Shown: positions 25,387-35,252, counted from the stretch's first letter. The stretch: 64,000 nt of DNA from Aldehydirespirator sp965221185 (GCA_965221185.1 OZ244866.1:1922001-1986000), one strand, 5' to 3'. Program-made: numbers and translations. Notes: generated by a model not told the origin, from the sequence alone.

Positions 25387-26754
25387 GTGGTGCAGAACCG
25401 TAGCCAGGCCCGTCCGTTGGCCCGGTGGTTGGCTCGGGCCCTGTGGCTGCGGACCCGGCGGCTGGCCGGGCTCGCCCGGGACCGGGCGGCGGGGCGGCAC
25501 CGCAGGGCCCAGTACCCGCTCGGCGCGCAGATCGCCACCGACGGGCCGCGGGCGCAGGCCGTGTTCGCGGCCTCGGGACGTGTGATGCCCGCCTCCGGGT
25601 CCGAGCACGCCGACGTGGTGGTCATCGACGCCCCCGGCACTGTCAGGGACGCCCAACCCGGCGCCGCCGTAGTGGTTCTGTCGTCGGCTCCGAAGCAACT
25701 GTCGGTCCCGGCTTTCGATCCGCTGTCGGTCAACCCGATCGGTTGGAAGCCCCACGACGCCGTGGCTGTCCTCGCGTCGGATGTGACCGGCGAGTCCGAA
25801 CCGGCCCTTCGGGCCGCGGCGCTGGCGGAGCGGGCCGCCACCGGCGCGGTGGTTCGCATCGGTGGTCACGACCCCGAGTTGCGAGCGCTGCTGGGAGAAG
25901 AGCTGCACGACCTCATGGCCGACGGCGACCGCATCGCCGGCGCCGACGCCCAAGAGCGCGAGGCGATCAGCATCGAAATGCGTCGCGGGGCGCTGTGCAG
26001 CCACTCGCTGCGTGCCCGGGCCCGCCAGGTCATCGCCGCAGCCGGGCGGGAGGCCTCCCCGCCCACGGTCTCGGTGCTGCTGGCCACCAACCGGCCCGAA
26101 CGCCTCGAAGCGGCCGTGGTCTCCGTGGCAGCCCAGACCTATCCCGCCACCGAGTTGGTGCTGGCGCCCCATGGCGGCGGTTTCGCCGACCACGCCATCG
26201 CCAGGGCCGTCGAGGCCGCGGGCGTTCCGGTGCGGGTCGTCCCAGTCGCCTCCACCGAGCCGCTGGGGGCGGTGCTCAACGCCGCGGTGGCGGCCTCCAC
26301 CGGCGCCCTGCTCGCCAAGATCGACGACGACGACTACTACAGCCCGCACCATCTGTGGGACCTGGTGCTGGCTCACGAGTACTCCCAGGCGGAGCTTGTA
26401 GCCAAGGGCGCGGAGTACGTGTACGTCGCCAGCCAGGACCGCACCCTGCGGATGTTCGGACGCCGCGGGGAGCGCTACCTCGGCTATCCGGGAGTGAGCG
26501 GGGGGGCCATGCTCATCTCCCGGCACGACCTCGCGCAGGCCGGGGGCTGGCGCCGGGTGCCCCGCCATGTCGACACCGACCTGGCCCGCGACGTGACCTG
26601 CATCGGCGGAAGGATCTACCGCACCCACGGTCGGGGCTATTTGCGGGTGCGACACGGCGACAACCACACCTGGGACGTCGACGAGTCGCACTTCACCGGT
26701 CGCGCCACGGATGCCCGCGAGGGACTGGACCTCGCCTTCGCCGGCATCCTGTGA
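25387..26754 (+). CDS. GT2-like glycosyltransferase, half-size paralogue of its neighbours
   Basis: About 455 residues matching only the C-terminal half of the proteins at 22443 and 31031: YPLGAQIATDGPRAQAVFAAS, VPAFDPLSVNPIGWKP, EELHDLMADGDRI, then the GT2 domain VSVLLATNRPERLEAAV and LLAKIDDDDYYSPHHLWDLV. The GTG at 25387 is preferred because AGGAG lies 7 bases before it; an in-frame start at 25342 would overlap the previous gene. It is either a truncated duplicate kept active or the original single-domain form. Confidence 0.82.
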   Translation: MVQNRSQARPLARWLARALWLRTRRLAGLARDRAAGRHRRAQYPLGAQIATDGPRAQAVFAASGRVMPASGSEHADVVVIDAPGTVRDAQPGAAVVVLSSAPKQLSVPAFDPLSVNPIGWKPHDAVAVLASDVTGESEPALRAAALAERAATGAVVRIGGHDPELRALLGEELHDLMADGDRIAGADAQEREAISIEMRRGALCSHSLRARARQVIAAAGREASPPTVSVLLATNRPERLEAAVVSVAAQTYPATELVLAPHGGGFADHAIARAVEAAGVPVRVVPVASTEPLGAVLNAAVAASTGALLAKIDDDDYYSPHHLWDLVLAHEYSQAELVAKGAEYVYVASQDRTLRMFGRRGERYLGYPGVSGGAMLISRHDLAQAGGWRRVPRHVDTDLARDVTCIGGRIYRTHGRGYLRVRHGDNHTWDVDESHFTGRATDAREGLDLAFAGIL

Positions 26755-26830
26755 TCGGATCCCAGATGCAGGCGCCGATCCCTCAGCGGCTGCAGTGGCT
26801 CACTCCCCGAACGTGGGGCCGGCGGCGCCA

Positions 26831-28084
26831 ATGACCCGCCTGCTCCGAGTGGCCCCCGTGGCGGCCGTCGTCATCGTGTTGACCAACGGGCCCGTGTTCC
26901 TGTTCTCGAAGAGCGTGCTCGACCGCTCCGGCCGGTGGGAGGACCCAGCCGTGTGGCCCTTCTTCGCGGCCTCGGCCATCGCATCTGCGGTGCTGTTCGC
27001 GACCGGCTTCATCGGATCGGTCCGCCCACCGCTGGCCGCCTCGCAGAAGACCGCCGGCGCCGCCATCGCGTGCTACTCGCTCGCCGCGGTGGTCTCGGCC
27101 GTCTGGAGCGTCGAGCCCTTCGCCACCGCGTGGCGGGCCGGGGTGTACCTGGGCCTGGCGCTGCTCGCCTGGGTGGTGGCCCAACTCGATGTCGACGACA
27201 CCGCCGCTGTGCTGCTCAGCGTGACCGGCATCGCGGTCACTGCCAGCATCGTGCTGGTTGTGCTGCGGCCCGATCTGGGACTCGACTCCAACCGCGACTG
27301 GGAAGGCGTCTACACGAACCGCAACTCCCTGGCCCCGCTGGCGGCCCTGGGCGTGCTGGTCGGGATCCGGTACGTGGCGACGAGCGGTCTGCGGGGCCGG
27401 ATAGCGGGAGGAGGTCTCGCGGCGCTGTGCATCGCCGCGCTGGTCGGCGCGGGCAGCCGCACGGCATGGATTGCCCTGCTGATCGCGGCCGCCGCGGCGA
27501 CTGTACCCGTCGGCCATCACCGCGTCCGGAGCCGCTGGGGCCGCGTCCCGGCAACAGCCGCGCTGGCCGCAGCCGCGGGGGCCGCAGCGGTCGGCTCGCT
27601 TGTGGCGCTGGCCTCCTTCTGGGACGCTACGACGCTCAGCCAGCGCCGCACCATCTGGAGTCTGGTGTGGGACCGGGTCCAGCAGCGTCCGGTCGCCGGC
27701 TATGGCTTCCACGCGTTCTGGGACGTGACCGAGCTCCTCGACCATGCCCTGTTGCGCAGGGGCAGTGCCCACAACAGCCTGATGGAGGTGGCCCTGGGGC
27801 TCGGCCTGATCGGAACTGTGCCGTTCACGGTGATCGTGGTGCTGGCGGCCCGCAACGCGGGCCTGCACCTGTGGCGCAGGCCCGGAGCCGACTCCTGGAT
27901 GTGGGCCGCGGTCGTAGGCTTCGTGCTCGTGGAGAACGTCACCGAGAGCTTCGTGCTGTGGTTCTCCTACATCTGGGTGCTGCTGATGGCCGCGGCCTTG
28001 AGGCCGCCCCCGCCCCGCAAGCGCGACGGCCCGTTTCTACGCTCGGCCGATGCCGAGAACTCTGCCGGCGCGGCATTGGGCTGA
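26831..28084 (+). CDS. O-antigen ligase/polymerase-like membrane protein (Wzy_C family)
   Basis: A 417-residue membrane protein with about ten hydrophobic helices. The large extracytoplasmic loop contains GVYTNRNSLAPLAALG, GAGSRTAWIALL, LSQRRTIWSLVWDRVQQRPV, GYGFHAFW and RGSAHNSLMEVALGLGLIG, matching the Wzy_C (O-antigen ligase) pattern with its conserved Arg and HN. It would polymerise repeat units or ligate glycan to an acceptor on the outer face. A close paralogue is at 34008. ATG 26831 is chosen because the preceding open sequence has no family similarity. Confidence 0.85.
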   Translation: MTRLLRVAPVAAVVIVLTNGPVFLFSKSVLDRSGRWEDPAVWPFFAASAIASAVLFATGFIGSVRPPLAASQKTAGAAIACYSLAAVVSAVWSVEPFATAWRAGVYLGLALLAWVVAQLDVDDTAAVLLSVTGIAVTASIVLVVLRPDLGLDSNRDWEGVYTNRNSLAPLAALGVLVGIRYVATSGLRGRIAGGGLAALCIAALVGAGSRTAWIALLIAAAAATVPVGHHRVRSRWGRVPATAALAAAAGAAAVGSLVALASFWDATTLSQRRTIWSLVWDRVQQRPVAGYGFHAFWDVTELLDHALLRRGSAHNSLMEVALGLGLIGTVPFTVIVVLAARNAGLHLWRRPGADSWMWAAVVGFVLVENVTESFVLWFSYIWVLLMAAALRPPPPRKRDGPFLRSADAENSAGAALG

Positions 28085-29384
28085 GGTTCGAGGTTTGAGG
28101 TTCGAATTCACGTCCAGAGGGGGCAGAACCATCCTTCGTGCCGTTCTGGAGGAGAGTGACCGGAACGAAGGACCGAGAGAGGAAGGCTCCGGCACGCCGA
28201 TCGTCTATTCGGGCGAGGACATCGAGTTCGACTATGGCGTGACCGCCATTCATCCTGACTTGCTGGGCCTGCTGTGCCTGATCATCTTCTACCCGTTCGT
28301 AGGCGAGCGGGTCGTGTTCCCGATGCCGGTGTCGCCCCGGCTGGAGGAGGCCTTCCGAAACCCCAACTTCAAGAACCAATTCAGTTTCGACAACGTTGAT
28401 TCCAGCGTCGAGAGGTACTCCGGGTCGAACATGGCGCTGTCGTTCGGCGGAGGGATCGACTCCAGCGCCGTCCGCACGATCTTTCCCGAGGCGTACGTCG
28501 TCCATGAGGCCCACTGGCAACAAGGACGGCTCGTGCCGGCGGACACGCACAGGATCGTTCATGACATGGGCCTGGACCGCGGGCGAGTTGTGACGACCAA
28601 CCAGCGCTATGTGTCCAGGCCGGGCGGCTGGCACGGATGGACGTGCGCGCTCGCCACAACGTTGTTGATGGCCACAGACCATGACTTCGGCATCATTCTG
28701 ATGGGCTCGACTCTGGGAGGCACTCTTCTCAGGGGAGGAACCCAGTACTGGGACCGCTTCAGGGCACGGGATTGGCACGGAACCACCGGAAACTTCTGGC
28801 AGTCCGCATTCAACGCGGTGGGAATACCGGTGTTCTCTCCGGTCTGCGGGGCCAGCGCCTTCCTCACCATGGAGCTCTCGCTCGACTTGATGCGAGCTGG
28901 GAACGTGATCTACTGCACGGAGCAGAACGGAGGTGCATGCCTCCAATGCCCGAAATGCCTCCGAAGGGACGTCGTCCGAGCAGTCGTTGATCCCGGGCAC
29001 CACCCGCAATGGGCCCCGTATGACAATCAAGTCACACGTGCCTATCTCAAGCGGGATCCCCTCAGCCACGGCCATGTCTTCTCGTTCGCGCGTCGCAGAG
29101 TCGGCGGACTGCCCAGGTTCATCAGGTCCAGGCTCAAGGACCTGCAGAAGATCGAGTCGGGCTGGCCGCTGAGGGTACACACCGGCACATTCGACTTCTG
29201 CGACGACCGGTGGCGGTCCACGATCCGCGGGCGCGTCCTCGAGCATCTGGACCCGATGCGGCGGGAGGATGTTGCCGAACTGGAGACATGGAACTCGGCT
29301 CGTCGGGCCCGCCACCGCAGTGGGCGACGATTCGCCTCAATGACAATGAAGCGCCCGGCCCCAAGAGCGCAGCACGGCTCGTGA
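28050..29384 (+). CDS. QueC-like PP-loop ATPase of unknown function in the polysaccharide locus
   Basis: About 444 residues, overlapping the end of the ligase gene; a TTG at 28095 is an alternative start. It shows a PP-loop ATP-pyrophosphatase signature MALSFGGGIDSSAVR followed by strand residues PEAYVVHEAHW, and a C-terminal cysteine cluster CTEQNGGACLQCPKCLRRD that resembles the zinc site of QueC (7-cyano-7-deazaguanine synthase). Such enzymes adenylate a carboxylate or thiol. It lacks the rest of the QueC sequence, and it sits among glycosyltransferases, so a role in modifying a sugar or lipid carrier (for example amide formation) is inference. Base composition looks less GC-rich than its neighbours. 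Confidence 0.6.
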   Translation: MPRTLPARHWAEVRGLRFEFTSRGGRTILRAVLEESDRNEGPREEGSGTPIVYSGEDIEFDYGVTAIHPDLLGLLCLIIFYPFVGERVVFPMPVSPRLEEAFRNPNFKNQFSFDNVDSSVERYSGSNMALSFGGGIDSSAVRTIFPEAYVVHEAHWQQGRLVPADTHRIVHDMGLDRGRVVTTNQRYVSRPGGWHGWTCALATTLLMATDHDFGIILMGSTLGGTLLRGGTQYWDRFRARDWHGTTGNFWQSAFNAVGIPVFSPVCGASAFLTMELSLDLMRAGNVIYCTEQNGGACLQCPKCLRRDVVRAVVDPGHHPQWAPYDNQVTRAYLKRDPLSHGHVFSFARRRVGGLPRFIRSRLKDLQKIESGWPLRVHTGTFDFCDDRWRSTIRGRVLEHLDPMRREDVAELETWNSARRARHRSGRRFASMTMKRPAPRAQHGS

Positions 29385-30979
29385 CGAGACTTCGAGCGAT
29401 CCCGGCCAGCCTCAGGCCTGTCCTGGCGAGGACGTGGTCCGGCTGGACCGCAGTGGTGCTGGTGTGTCTGGCGGTCTTGGTCCTGTGGCTGCCCGACCTG
29501 GACCTGCCTCTCGGCAACAGCGACGACGGCCGGCTGGTGGGCCGTGCTGGCCTGCAGGCTCGCAATTTCTGGGAGCTGGGGCCGCTGGAGTCGGGATTCG
29601 GAGCCCGCACCGACCCGTACGTGAGGACCGGTTTCGCTGTCGAGCCCCGCTCTGACCCTCCGGTTGCGGCAGTGTCCTATGCGCACCACCCGCCGCTGCA
29701 GACCTTCATCGCGGCAGCGTCGGTAGGGATACTGGGCGACAACCTGGCCGCCCTGCGCCTTGCTGCCTTCTGCATCGGCGCGGCCACGATCGCGTTCATG
29801 GCCGCTCTGCTGCGCGGCTGCGGACTTCGCTGGGGACCCACCCTGCTCGCAGTCGGCGTCATGGCCTCCACGGGCGCCTTCTATGTCTACGGGCGTATCG
29901 GGGTCGGCTTCTCGTTGCTGGTGGCGTCGGCTGCGGCGGTGGCCTGGCTCCGCAACACGGAGCGACCGCCACGCTGGGCCCTGCTCGGCACCGGCGCGCT
30001 GGCGGCCGCTGCTGCGATGCAGTCTTGGATAGCGCTGGCATCGCTCGCGCTTCTGGCGCTGTGGCTTCTCGCCAGCCGCGCTTCGCGCCTCGAGGACCCC
30101 GGCTCCGTGTCGGCGGGAGCGTTGCTTCGGAGCCCTAGAAGATGGTTGGCGAGTGTCTGGTCCCCTGCCCTGGCGGCACTGGTGGTGGGTTCTGTCGTGG
30201 GTGCAATCATCACCGCGGCGTGGTTGCTGAACGGCAGCGGCGTCGCAGAGCTCAGCGACCAGGTGTCTGTGAGGGCGGGCGGCGACGCGGCCGGCGGCGG
30301 CCGGTCGTTCGGCTTCGGAGAGTTCCTGTCGCGGCAGTGGAGCTTCGCCACCGAGGAACTGATGGTGCCGCCGTGGCTGCGCATACTGCTGGCACCGGCG
30401 CTGCTGGCCGGACTCATCGACCGCCGCACCCGTGTGCCCACAGCCATCACGCTGGCAACGGCGGCCACGCTGACCTTCGGCTTGCAGCAGGGCGCCTGGA
30501 CCCACCGGCTGTGGAACTTCCCCTGGCTGGCGCCGGTGACCATCGGATTGGCGTCCCTGCTCGACGCGGTCCGCCGGGTCATGCCGGTGCGCGTGCGTGC
30601 GCCTGCGGGGTTGATCGCGGGGGCGGTGGCCGCGGCCACAATGATCGCGGTGGTCTCCGGCGGTACCCGGGATCGCTACCTCTCCGACCCGGCCCGCCTC
30701 GGGGAGGCACTCGAGGAAGCTGCAGCCACCGAGGATGCGCAACGGGCCGAGCTGGTCTGGACGGGTCCGGGGCTGCCCACGCCGAGATGGGCGTCGTACT
30801 ACCTGGACGTGCCGGCCTGGGCTCTCGACGAGGACCGGCTCGACAGGCTGGAGGGTTCGGACTTGGTGATCGTGCGGGCCAGCATGATCCCCGGGTATTT
30901 TCCCGACGGCGCGCTCGACGATCCCTTGGCCTCGGCCGGCGACTTCCGGGTGATCACGGCCGCGTCCCTGTCGGGGTGA
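29381..30979 (+). CDS. GT39-like polytopic membrane glycosyltransferase
   Basis: A 532-residue membrane protein from GTG 29381, overlapping the preceding stop (GTGA). After one helix (WTAVVLVCLAVLVLWLPDL) it has LPLGNSDDGRLVGRAGLQARNFWE, an acidic first loop, and SYAHHPPLQTFIAAASVGILG, typical of GT-C/ArnT-like enzymes, then several helices and a C-terminal soluble part. It probably transfers a sugar from a polyprenyl-phosphate donor outside the membrane. Specificity unknown. Confidence 0.72.
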   Translation: MTRLRAIPASLRPVLARTWSGWTAVVLVCLAVLVLWLPDLDLPLGNSDDGRLVGRAGLQARNFWELGPLESGFGARTDPYVRTGFAVEPRSDPPVAAVSYAHHPPLQTFIAAASVGILGDNLAALRLAAFCIGAATIAFMAALLRGCGLRWGPTLLAVGVMASTGAFYVYGRIGVGFSLLVASAAAVAWLRNTERPPRWALLGTGALAAAAAMQSWIALASLALLALWLLASRASRLEDPGSVSAGALLRSPRRWLASVWSPALAALVVGSVVGAIITAAWLLNGSGVAELSDQVSVRAGGDAAGGGRSFGFGEFLSRQWSFATEELMVPPWLRILLAPALLAGLIDRRTRVPTAITLATAATLTFGLQQGAWTHRLWNFPWLAPVTIGLASLLDAVRRVMPVRVRAPAGLIAGAVAAATMIAVVSGGTRDRYLSDPARLGEALEEAAATEDAQRAELVWTGPGLPTPRWASYYLDVPAWALDEDRLDRLEGSDLVIVRASMIPGYFPDGALDDPLASAGDFRVITAASLSG

Positions 30980-31030
30980 CGGCGAGGCGGACCGGGCGGG
31001 AGCGAGCGGGGCCATAGGATCGCGCGTCGT

Positions 31031-34018
31031 ATGAACCGCAGCCGCGTGCCTCCAGCTGCCGTGCGAGGCAACAACTGGCGCGAGCTGGCGGTGGCGACCC
31101 CGGAGAACTTCGAACCGGAGCTGCCCGTTTCCGTCGTTGTCACCTACTACGAGGCGCCCGAGGCGCTGGACCTGACGCTGGCCGCTCTCGAGAGCCAGAC
31201 CTATCCGCGCGAGCTGTTCGAGGTGGTGATCGTGGACGACGGGTCGCGCACGCCCCTGACACCGCCGGCCGGCAGCCCCCTCATGGTACGGGTCGTACAC
31301 GAAGAGGACCGGGGCTTCGGCCTGGCCCGGGCCCGCAATACCGGAGCGACGGCCGCGAACTCCGAGATCCTCGTCTTCCTGGACTGCGACATGATGCCGG
31401 AGGCGGGATGGCTGGCCGAGCACGCCCGCTGGCACCACGCCGCCTGCGATGCTCTGACGCTGGGGTTCAGGGCCCACGTAGAAGTCGACGGGATCGACGC
31501 GGCCGCCGTGCGGAACCGATCGGGCTCCCTGGCCGAGCTGCTGGCCGATCGGGCGACAGAGCGCCCGGAGTGGATCGAGTTCCACATGACGCGGACCCGA
31601 GATCTCACCTCCGACGACGACGACTCCTTCCGGATGGTTACCGGCGGGAATCTGGGCGTCTCCCGCTCCTTCTTCGAGCTGGTGGGTGGATACGACGAGA
31701 CGTTCACCCAATGGGGAGGCGAGGACACCGAGTTCGGGTACCGGGCCTATGTCAGGGGCGGCCTGCTGGTCCCGGTCCGCGACGCGATGTGCTGGCACCA
31801 GGGTGCGGGCGCAGCGCCGAGCGAGGAGGAGTCCGGCAGCCTGGCACTCCAGCAGGCCAAGAACTCCCAGCTGATTGCCCTGAAGGGCTTCCGAGGCTCC
31901 GGCGCCGGGCGGAGCTTCACCGTTCCCCAGTTCGTGGTCACTATCGGCCCGGGAGACGCCGACGCGCAACTGTCCACCGCCGAGCAGGTGCTGGCCGGCA
32001 AGGCGCACGACCTCGTCGTGTGGATCGCCGAGCCTCCCGAGGCCGCCTCCGACCCGGCGCGGGTGCGGCTGCGGCGTCTGCTGGACGGCGATCCCAGAGT
32101 CCGCTTCGGCCCCGCCGACGGAGCAATGGAGTCCATCCCGGCCGCGCCGTTCCACATCTCGATTCCCGCGGGCGCGGCCGTCGGTGCCAATGTCGTCGGA
32201 CGTCTGGAGAAGGATCTGGGATCTGCGGTACGGGCGAGCGTGAAGCTGCCCGGCGAATACAGGGCCGAGATCGTGCGGACCCGGGACCTGAATCGCGCGG
32301 CCCGCCTGGGCCTGAGCCTGGACGAGTACATCCGCAGGTTCGACCACGACCGGCCCCCCGACCAACTCCAGAGCCTTCGCAAGCTCGGCCGCGTCGGCGC
32401 GCATCTGGCGCGCGAGGCCCGGCGGGTGCGCAGCCTCGCCGACGCCTGGCACTTCGTCGGCTGGTTGATGTCGTGGTTGGCGCGAGCCGCCCGCTGGAGA
32501 ATCGGCAGGCTGGCCGGGAAACTACGGTGGGCGGTCCGCAGGGCACGGAGGGCGATCCGCAGGAGGCGGCTCGCGGCCAAGCGGTTCATGTTCCGGCTGG
32601 TCAAGAAGAGCATGAAGCCGAGGCGCCCGCGCGACCGGCCCGTCGGCGCTGCGCCGCCAGCCAGCTACCGGCTCGGCCCGGAGATGGCAGCCTTAGGACC
32701 GCGAGCTGAGGCTGTCTTGTCGGCATCGAGCCGCGTTGCCGGCACGATCGGACCCCAGACCGAGGCCTTGATCGTGGACACGCCGAACGGCGCCGGCTCC
32801 CGCGCGGACGTGACCGTGGTCGTTCTGTCTGAGTCGGATCCCCGGGCCTCGGTGCCCGCGTTCGACGCCGAGAGCCTGAACCCGCTGCACTGGCCGGTCG
32901 AGCACAGCGGCCTCGCCTTCTCACTGGGGCCGCCCGAACGGGTGCCCCGACCGAAGCGGCCACCGCACGCGGTGAGCCCCGACCGGCGAACGACCTGTCG
33001 GCAAGCCCACCATGTGGTGGACGCGTCCGCCTACCACTGCGACTCGCTGAGCAGGGCCGGAACACTGGTCGCGCTGGCCGCCACCGGAACGGTGGTGCAC
33101 ATCATCGACGGCGACGCTGAGCTGCACCACCGCCTGGGCTCGGAGCTCTACTCCCTCATGGCCGATGAGGGCATCCTGTCCGCCGACGAGCACCAGCGGG
33201 AGGCGTTCAGCGTCGCCATGCGACGCGGGGCGCTGCGGGACCACTCGCTGCGGGCCCGGACCCGACAGCTCCTCGCGGCGACCGGCCTGTGCGGCCCGCC
33301 GCTGCCCACCGTGTCGATCCTGCTGGCCACCCGGCGCCCCGACCGGCTGGCTGCGGCCATCGGCGCGGTGGCGTGCCAGAGGTACCCCCGGGCCGAGCTG
33401 GTGCTGGCGCTTCACGGCGACAGATTCGACCGGGCCGAGGCCGACCGCCTACTGCAGGAACTGGATCATCCGGCCCGGGTGGTCGAGGTGGCCGGGCATC
33501 TGCCGCTGGGCACGGTGCTCAACGCAGCCGCCAGCGAGTCGTCGGGGACCCTGCTCACCAAGTTCGACGACGACGACATTTACGGCCCTGATCATCTATG
33601 GGATCTGGTCCTGGCCCACGAGTACTCCCGGGCCCCGCTGGTGGGCAAGGGGGCGGAGTTCGTCTACCTGGCCGGCTCCGATGTCACGCTGCACCGCTTC
33701 AGGGGCGGGGGCGAGCGCTACATCACCACCCAGAGCATCGCCGGCGGCGCGCTGATGGTCACCAGGCACTGCTTTGATGCGGTGCTGGGCTGGCGGCCGA
33801 TCCCCCGCAGCGTCGACCAGGCCCTGATCACCGACGTGGTGGGCGGGGGCCACCGCGCCTACCGGACCCACGGCATGGGCTACGTGCTGGTGCGCCACGG
33901 CGAGGGCCACACATGGCAGGCCGACGACGACTACTTCCTGTCTCAGGCGCACGAGACCCGGGCCGGATGCGACCTTGACTTCGCTGGGATCGCTCTGCCG
34001 GGGTCCCATGGTCGCTGA
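31031..34018 (+). CDS. Large protein with two GT2 glycosyltransferase domains (paralogue of 22443)
   Basis: A 995-residue protein with the same layout as the one at 22443: N-terminal GT2 (VSVVVTYYEAPEALDLTLAA, VFLDCDMMPEAGW, FTQWGGEDTEFGYRAY), a basic central segment (RRARRAIRRRRLAAKRF), and a C-terminal GT2 (VSILLATRRPDRLAAAI, LLTKFDDDDIYGPDHLWDLV). Both open with PPxAVRGNxWREL-like sequence. The two full-length copies differ throughout, so the duplication is old. Its stop overlaps the start of an O-antigen-ligase-like gene, repeating the gene order of 25387-28084. Confidence 0.85.
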   Translation: MNRSRVPPAAVRGNNWRELAVATPENFEPELPVSVVVTYYEAPEALDLTLAALESQTYPRELFEVVIVDDGSRTPLTPPAGSPLMVRVVHEEDRGFGLARARNTGATAANSEILVFLDCDMMPEAGWLAEHARWHHAACDALTLGFRAHVEVDGIDAAAVRNRSGSLAELLADRATERPEWIEFHMTRTRDLTSDDDDSFRMVTGGNLGVSRSFFELVGGYDETFTQWGGEDTEFGYRAYVRGGLLVPVRDAMCWHQGAGAAPSEEESGSLALQQAKNSQLIALKGFRGSGAGRSFTVPQFVVTIGPGDADAQLSTAEQVLAGKAHDLVVWIAEPPEAASDPARVRLRRLLDGDPRVRFGPADGAMESIPAAPFHISIPAGAAVGANVVGRLEKDLGSAVRASVKLPGEYRAEIVRTRDLNRAARLGLSLDEYIRRFDHDRPPDQLQSLRKLGRVGAHLAREARRVRSLADAWHFVGWLMSWLARAARWRIGRLAGKLRWAVRRARRAIRRRRLAAKRFMFRLVKKSMKPRRPRDRPVGAAPPASYRLGPEMAALGPRAEAVLSASSRVAGTIGPQTEALIVDTPNGAGSRADVTVVVLSESDPRASVPAFDAESLNPLHWPVEHSGLAFSLGPPERVPRPKRPPHAVSPDRRTTCRQAHHVVDASAYHCDSLSRAGTLVALAATGTVVHIIDGDAELHHRLGSELYSLMADEGILSADEHQREAFSVAMRRGALRDHSLRARTRQLLAATGLCGPPLPTVSILLATRRPDRLAAAIGAVACQRYPRAELVLALHGDRFDRAEADRLLQELDHPARVVEVAGHLPLGTVLNAAASESSGTLLTKFDDDDIYGPDHLWDLVLAHEYSRAPLVGKGAEFVYLAGSDVTLHRFRGGGERYITTQSIAGGALMVTRHCFDAVLGWRPIPRSVDQALITDVVGGGHRAYRTHGMGYVLVRHGEGHTWQADDDYFLSQAHETRAGCDLDFAGIALPGSHGR

Positions 34019-35252
34019 CCTCGCCAACGGCAGCCGGTCCGCCGCGCTGCGGGTCGGGTTCGTGGGCGCGGCCCTGTTCGTGTTCACCGACGGGCCGCTG
34101 TTCTTCCTCGCCCACCGCGTGCTCGGCCGTCCGGGACCGTCGTGGCATGACGTGGTAGTGGCCGGTGGCCTCACTGCCACCGCGGCCACAGCCGGCATGC
34201 TCGTGCTCTGGAGCCTGTGGCGGACGCGGTTGCGCTCGCCGCAGCCGCCGAACCCGAAGGCTGCGGTGGCCGTGGTCTTCTTCGCGCTGATCACCGCGGC
34301 GTCAACTGCCTGGAGCGTCGATGCGCTTCACACGGGATGGCGCTCGGTGGTCTACGTCGGTCTGGCCATGCTGGCCTGGCAGGTCGCCGACCTGGGGGAC
34401 GCGGTGTGGAAGCCGCTGGCGCTGATGGCCGCCGGGGGCGTGGCCGCCAGCGGAGTGGTGGTGGCCGCCGGCACCGGCGCCGACGCCAACGGCGACTGGC
34501 AGGGCATCTACCTCAGCCGCAACCTGCTGGCGCCCGTGGCCGCCATCGGGGCCATCGCGGGCGTGCGCTTGCTGTGGGCCGGCGGCCGGTTCCATCGGAT
34601 CGCGGGCATGGTGCTGGGCGCCGCATCGCTGGCGGCGATGTTCGGCGCGGGAAGCCGCACTGCCTGGCTGGCGCTGGTTGCCGGAGCGGGACTGGCCGCG
34701 CTCCCGGTGCTGCGGAAGCATCTGGCCCCGCGCTGGGGCGAGCCGCTGGCACGGGCCGTGGCGTGGGCGGCGCTGGCCGCTGGAACGGCGGCCGCCACCG
34801 CGGTCGTGGCCGCCCTGTGGGACACCCCGACTCTGGCGCAGCGCCGCACCATCTGGCGAGTGTCGTGGGAGCAGTTCCTGGAGCGTCCCCTGCACGGGCA
34901 CGGCTTCTCCGCCATCTGGACATGGCCCGAGTTCCTCGACAACCATGCCCTGCTCGACCGCGGCAGCGCGCACAGCGGACCGCTGGAGGTGGCGCTGGGT
35001 CTCGGGCTGCTGGGTTTGGTTCCCTTCGCAGTCATCGCGGTGATGGCCGTGCGAAACGCGGGCCGAGACCTGCTGCGCTCCCCCAGCGCCGACACGTGGA
35101 CGTGGGCCGCGGTGGTGGCGGTGATGCTCATCGAGAACATCACCGAGAGCTTCATCCTGCGGTTCTCCTACAACTGGGTGATAGTGATGGCAGCCGCCCT
35201 CAGAGGCCGAGCGGAGAGGCCCGCAGTGCACGAGGATGCCGCAAAGCTCTGA
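34008..35252 (+). CDS. O-antigen ligase/polymerase-like membrane protein (paralogue of 26831)
   Basis: A 414-residue polytopic membrane protein starting at ATG 34008, 11 bases inside the upstream GT gene. It shares with the 26831 protein FVFTDGPLFFLAHRVLGR, GIYLSRNLLAPVAAIG, FGAGSRTAWLAL, LAQRRTIWRVSWEQFLERP, GHGFSAIW and DRGSAHSGPLEVALGLGLLG. The HN of the first paralogue is HS here, which may alter acceptor use. It is the last rightward gene of the polysaccharide locus. Confidence 0.84.
   Translation: MVADLANGSRSAALRVGFVGAALFVFTDGPLFFLAHRVLGRPGPSWHDVVVAGGLTATAATAGMLVLWSLWRTRLRSPQPPNPKAAVAVVFFALITAASTAWSVDALHTGWRSVVYVGLAMLAWQVADLGDAVWKPLALMAAGGVAASGVVVAAGTGADANGDWQGIYLSRNLLAPVAAIGAIAGVRLLWAGGRFHRIAGMVLGAASLAAMFGAGSRTAWLALVAGAGLAALPVLRKHLAPRWGEPLARAVAWAALAAGTAAATAVVAALWDTPTLAQRRTIWRVSWEQFLERPLHGHGFSAIWTWPEFLDNHALLDRGSAHSGPLEVALGLGLLGLVPFAVIAVMAVRNAGRDLLRSPSADTWTWAAVVAVMLIENITESFILRFSYNWVIVMAAALRGRAERPAVHEDAAKL

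Noticed and set aside
24931..26691. 586-codon minus-strand frame opposite the GT2 genes
   Set aside because: Low-complexity composition and full overlap with two GT2 genes carrying clear motifs.
28085..28110. tRNA T-arm-like GGTTCGAATTC
   Set aside because: It lies in the overlap of two coding genes, with no acceptor, D or anticodon arms around it.
29042..32452. Minus-strand open frame of 1136 codons
   Set aside because: It lies opposite confident glycosyltransferase genes, has no family motifs and is His/Arg/Gly-rich, a usual shadow in high-GC DNA.
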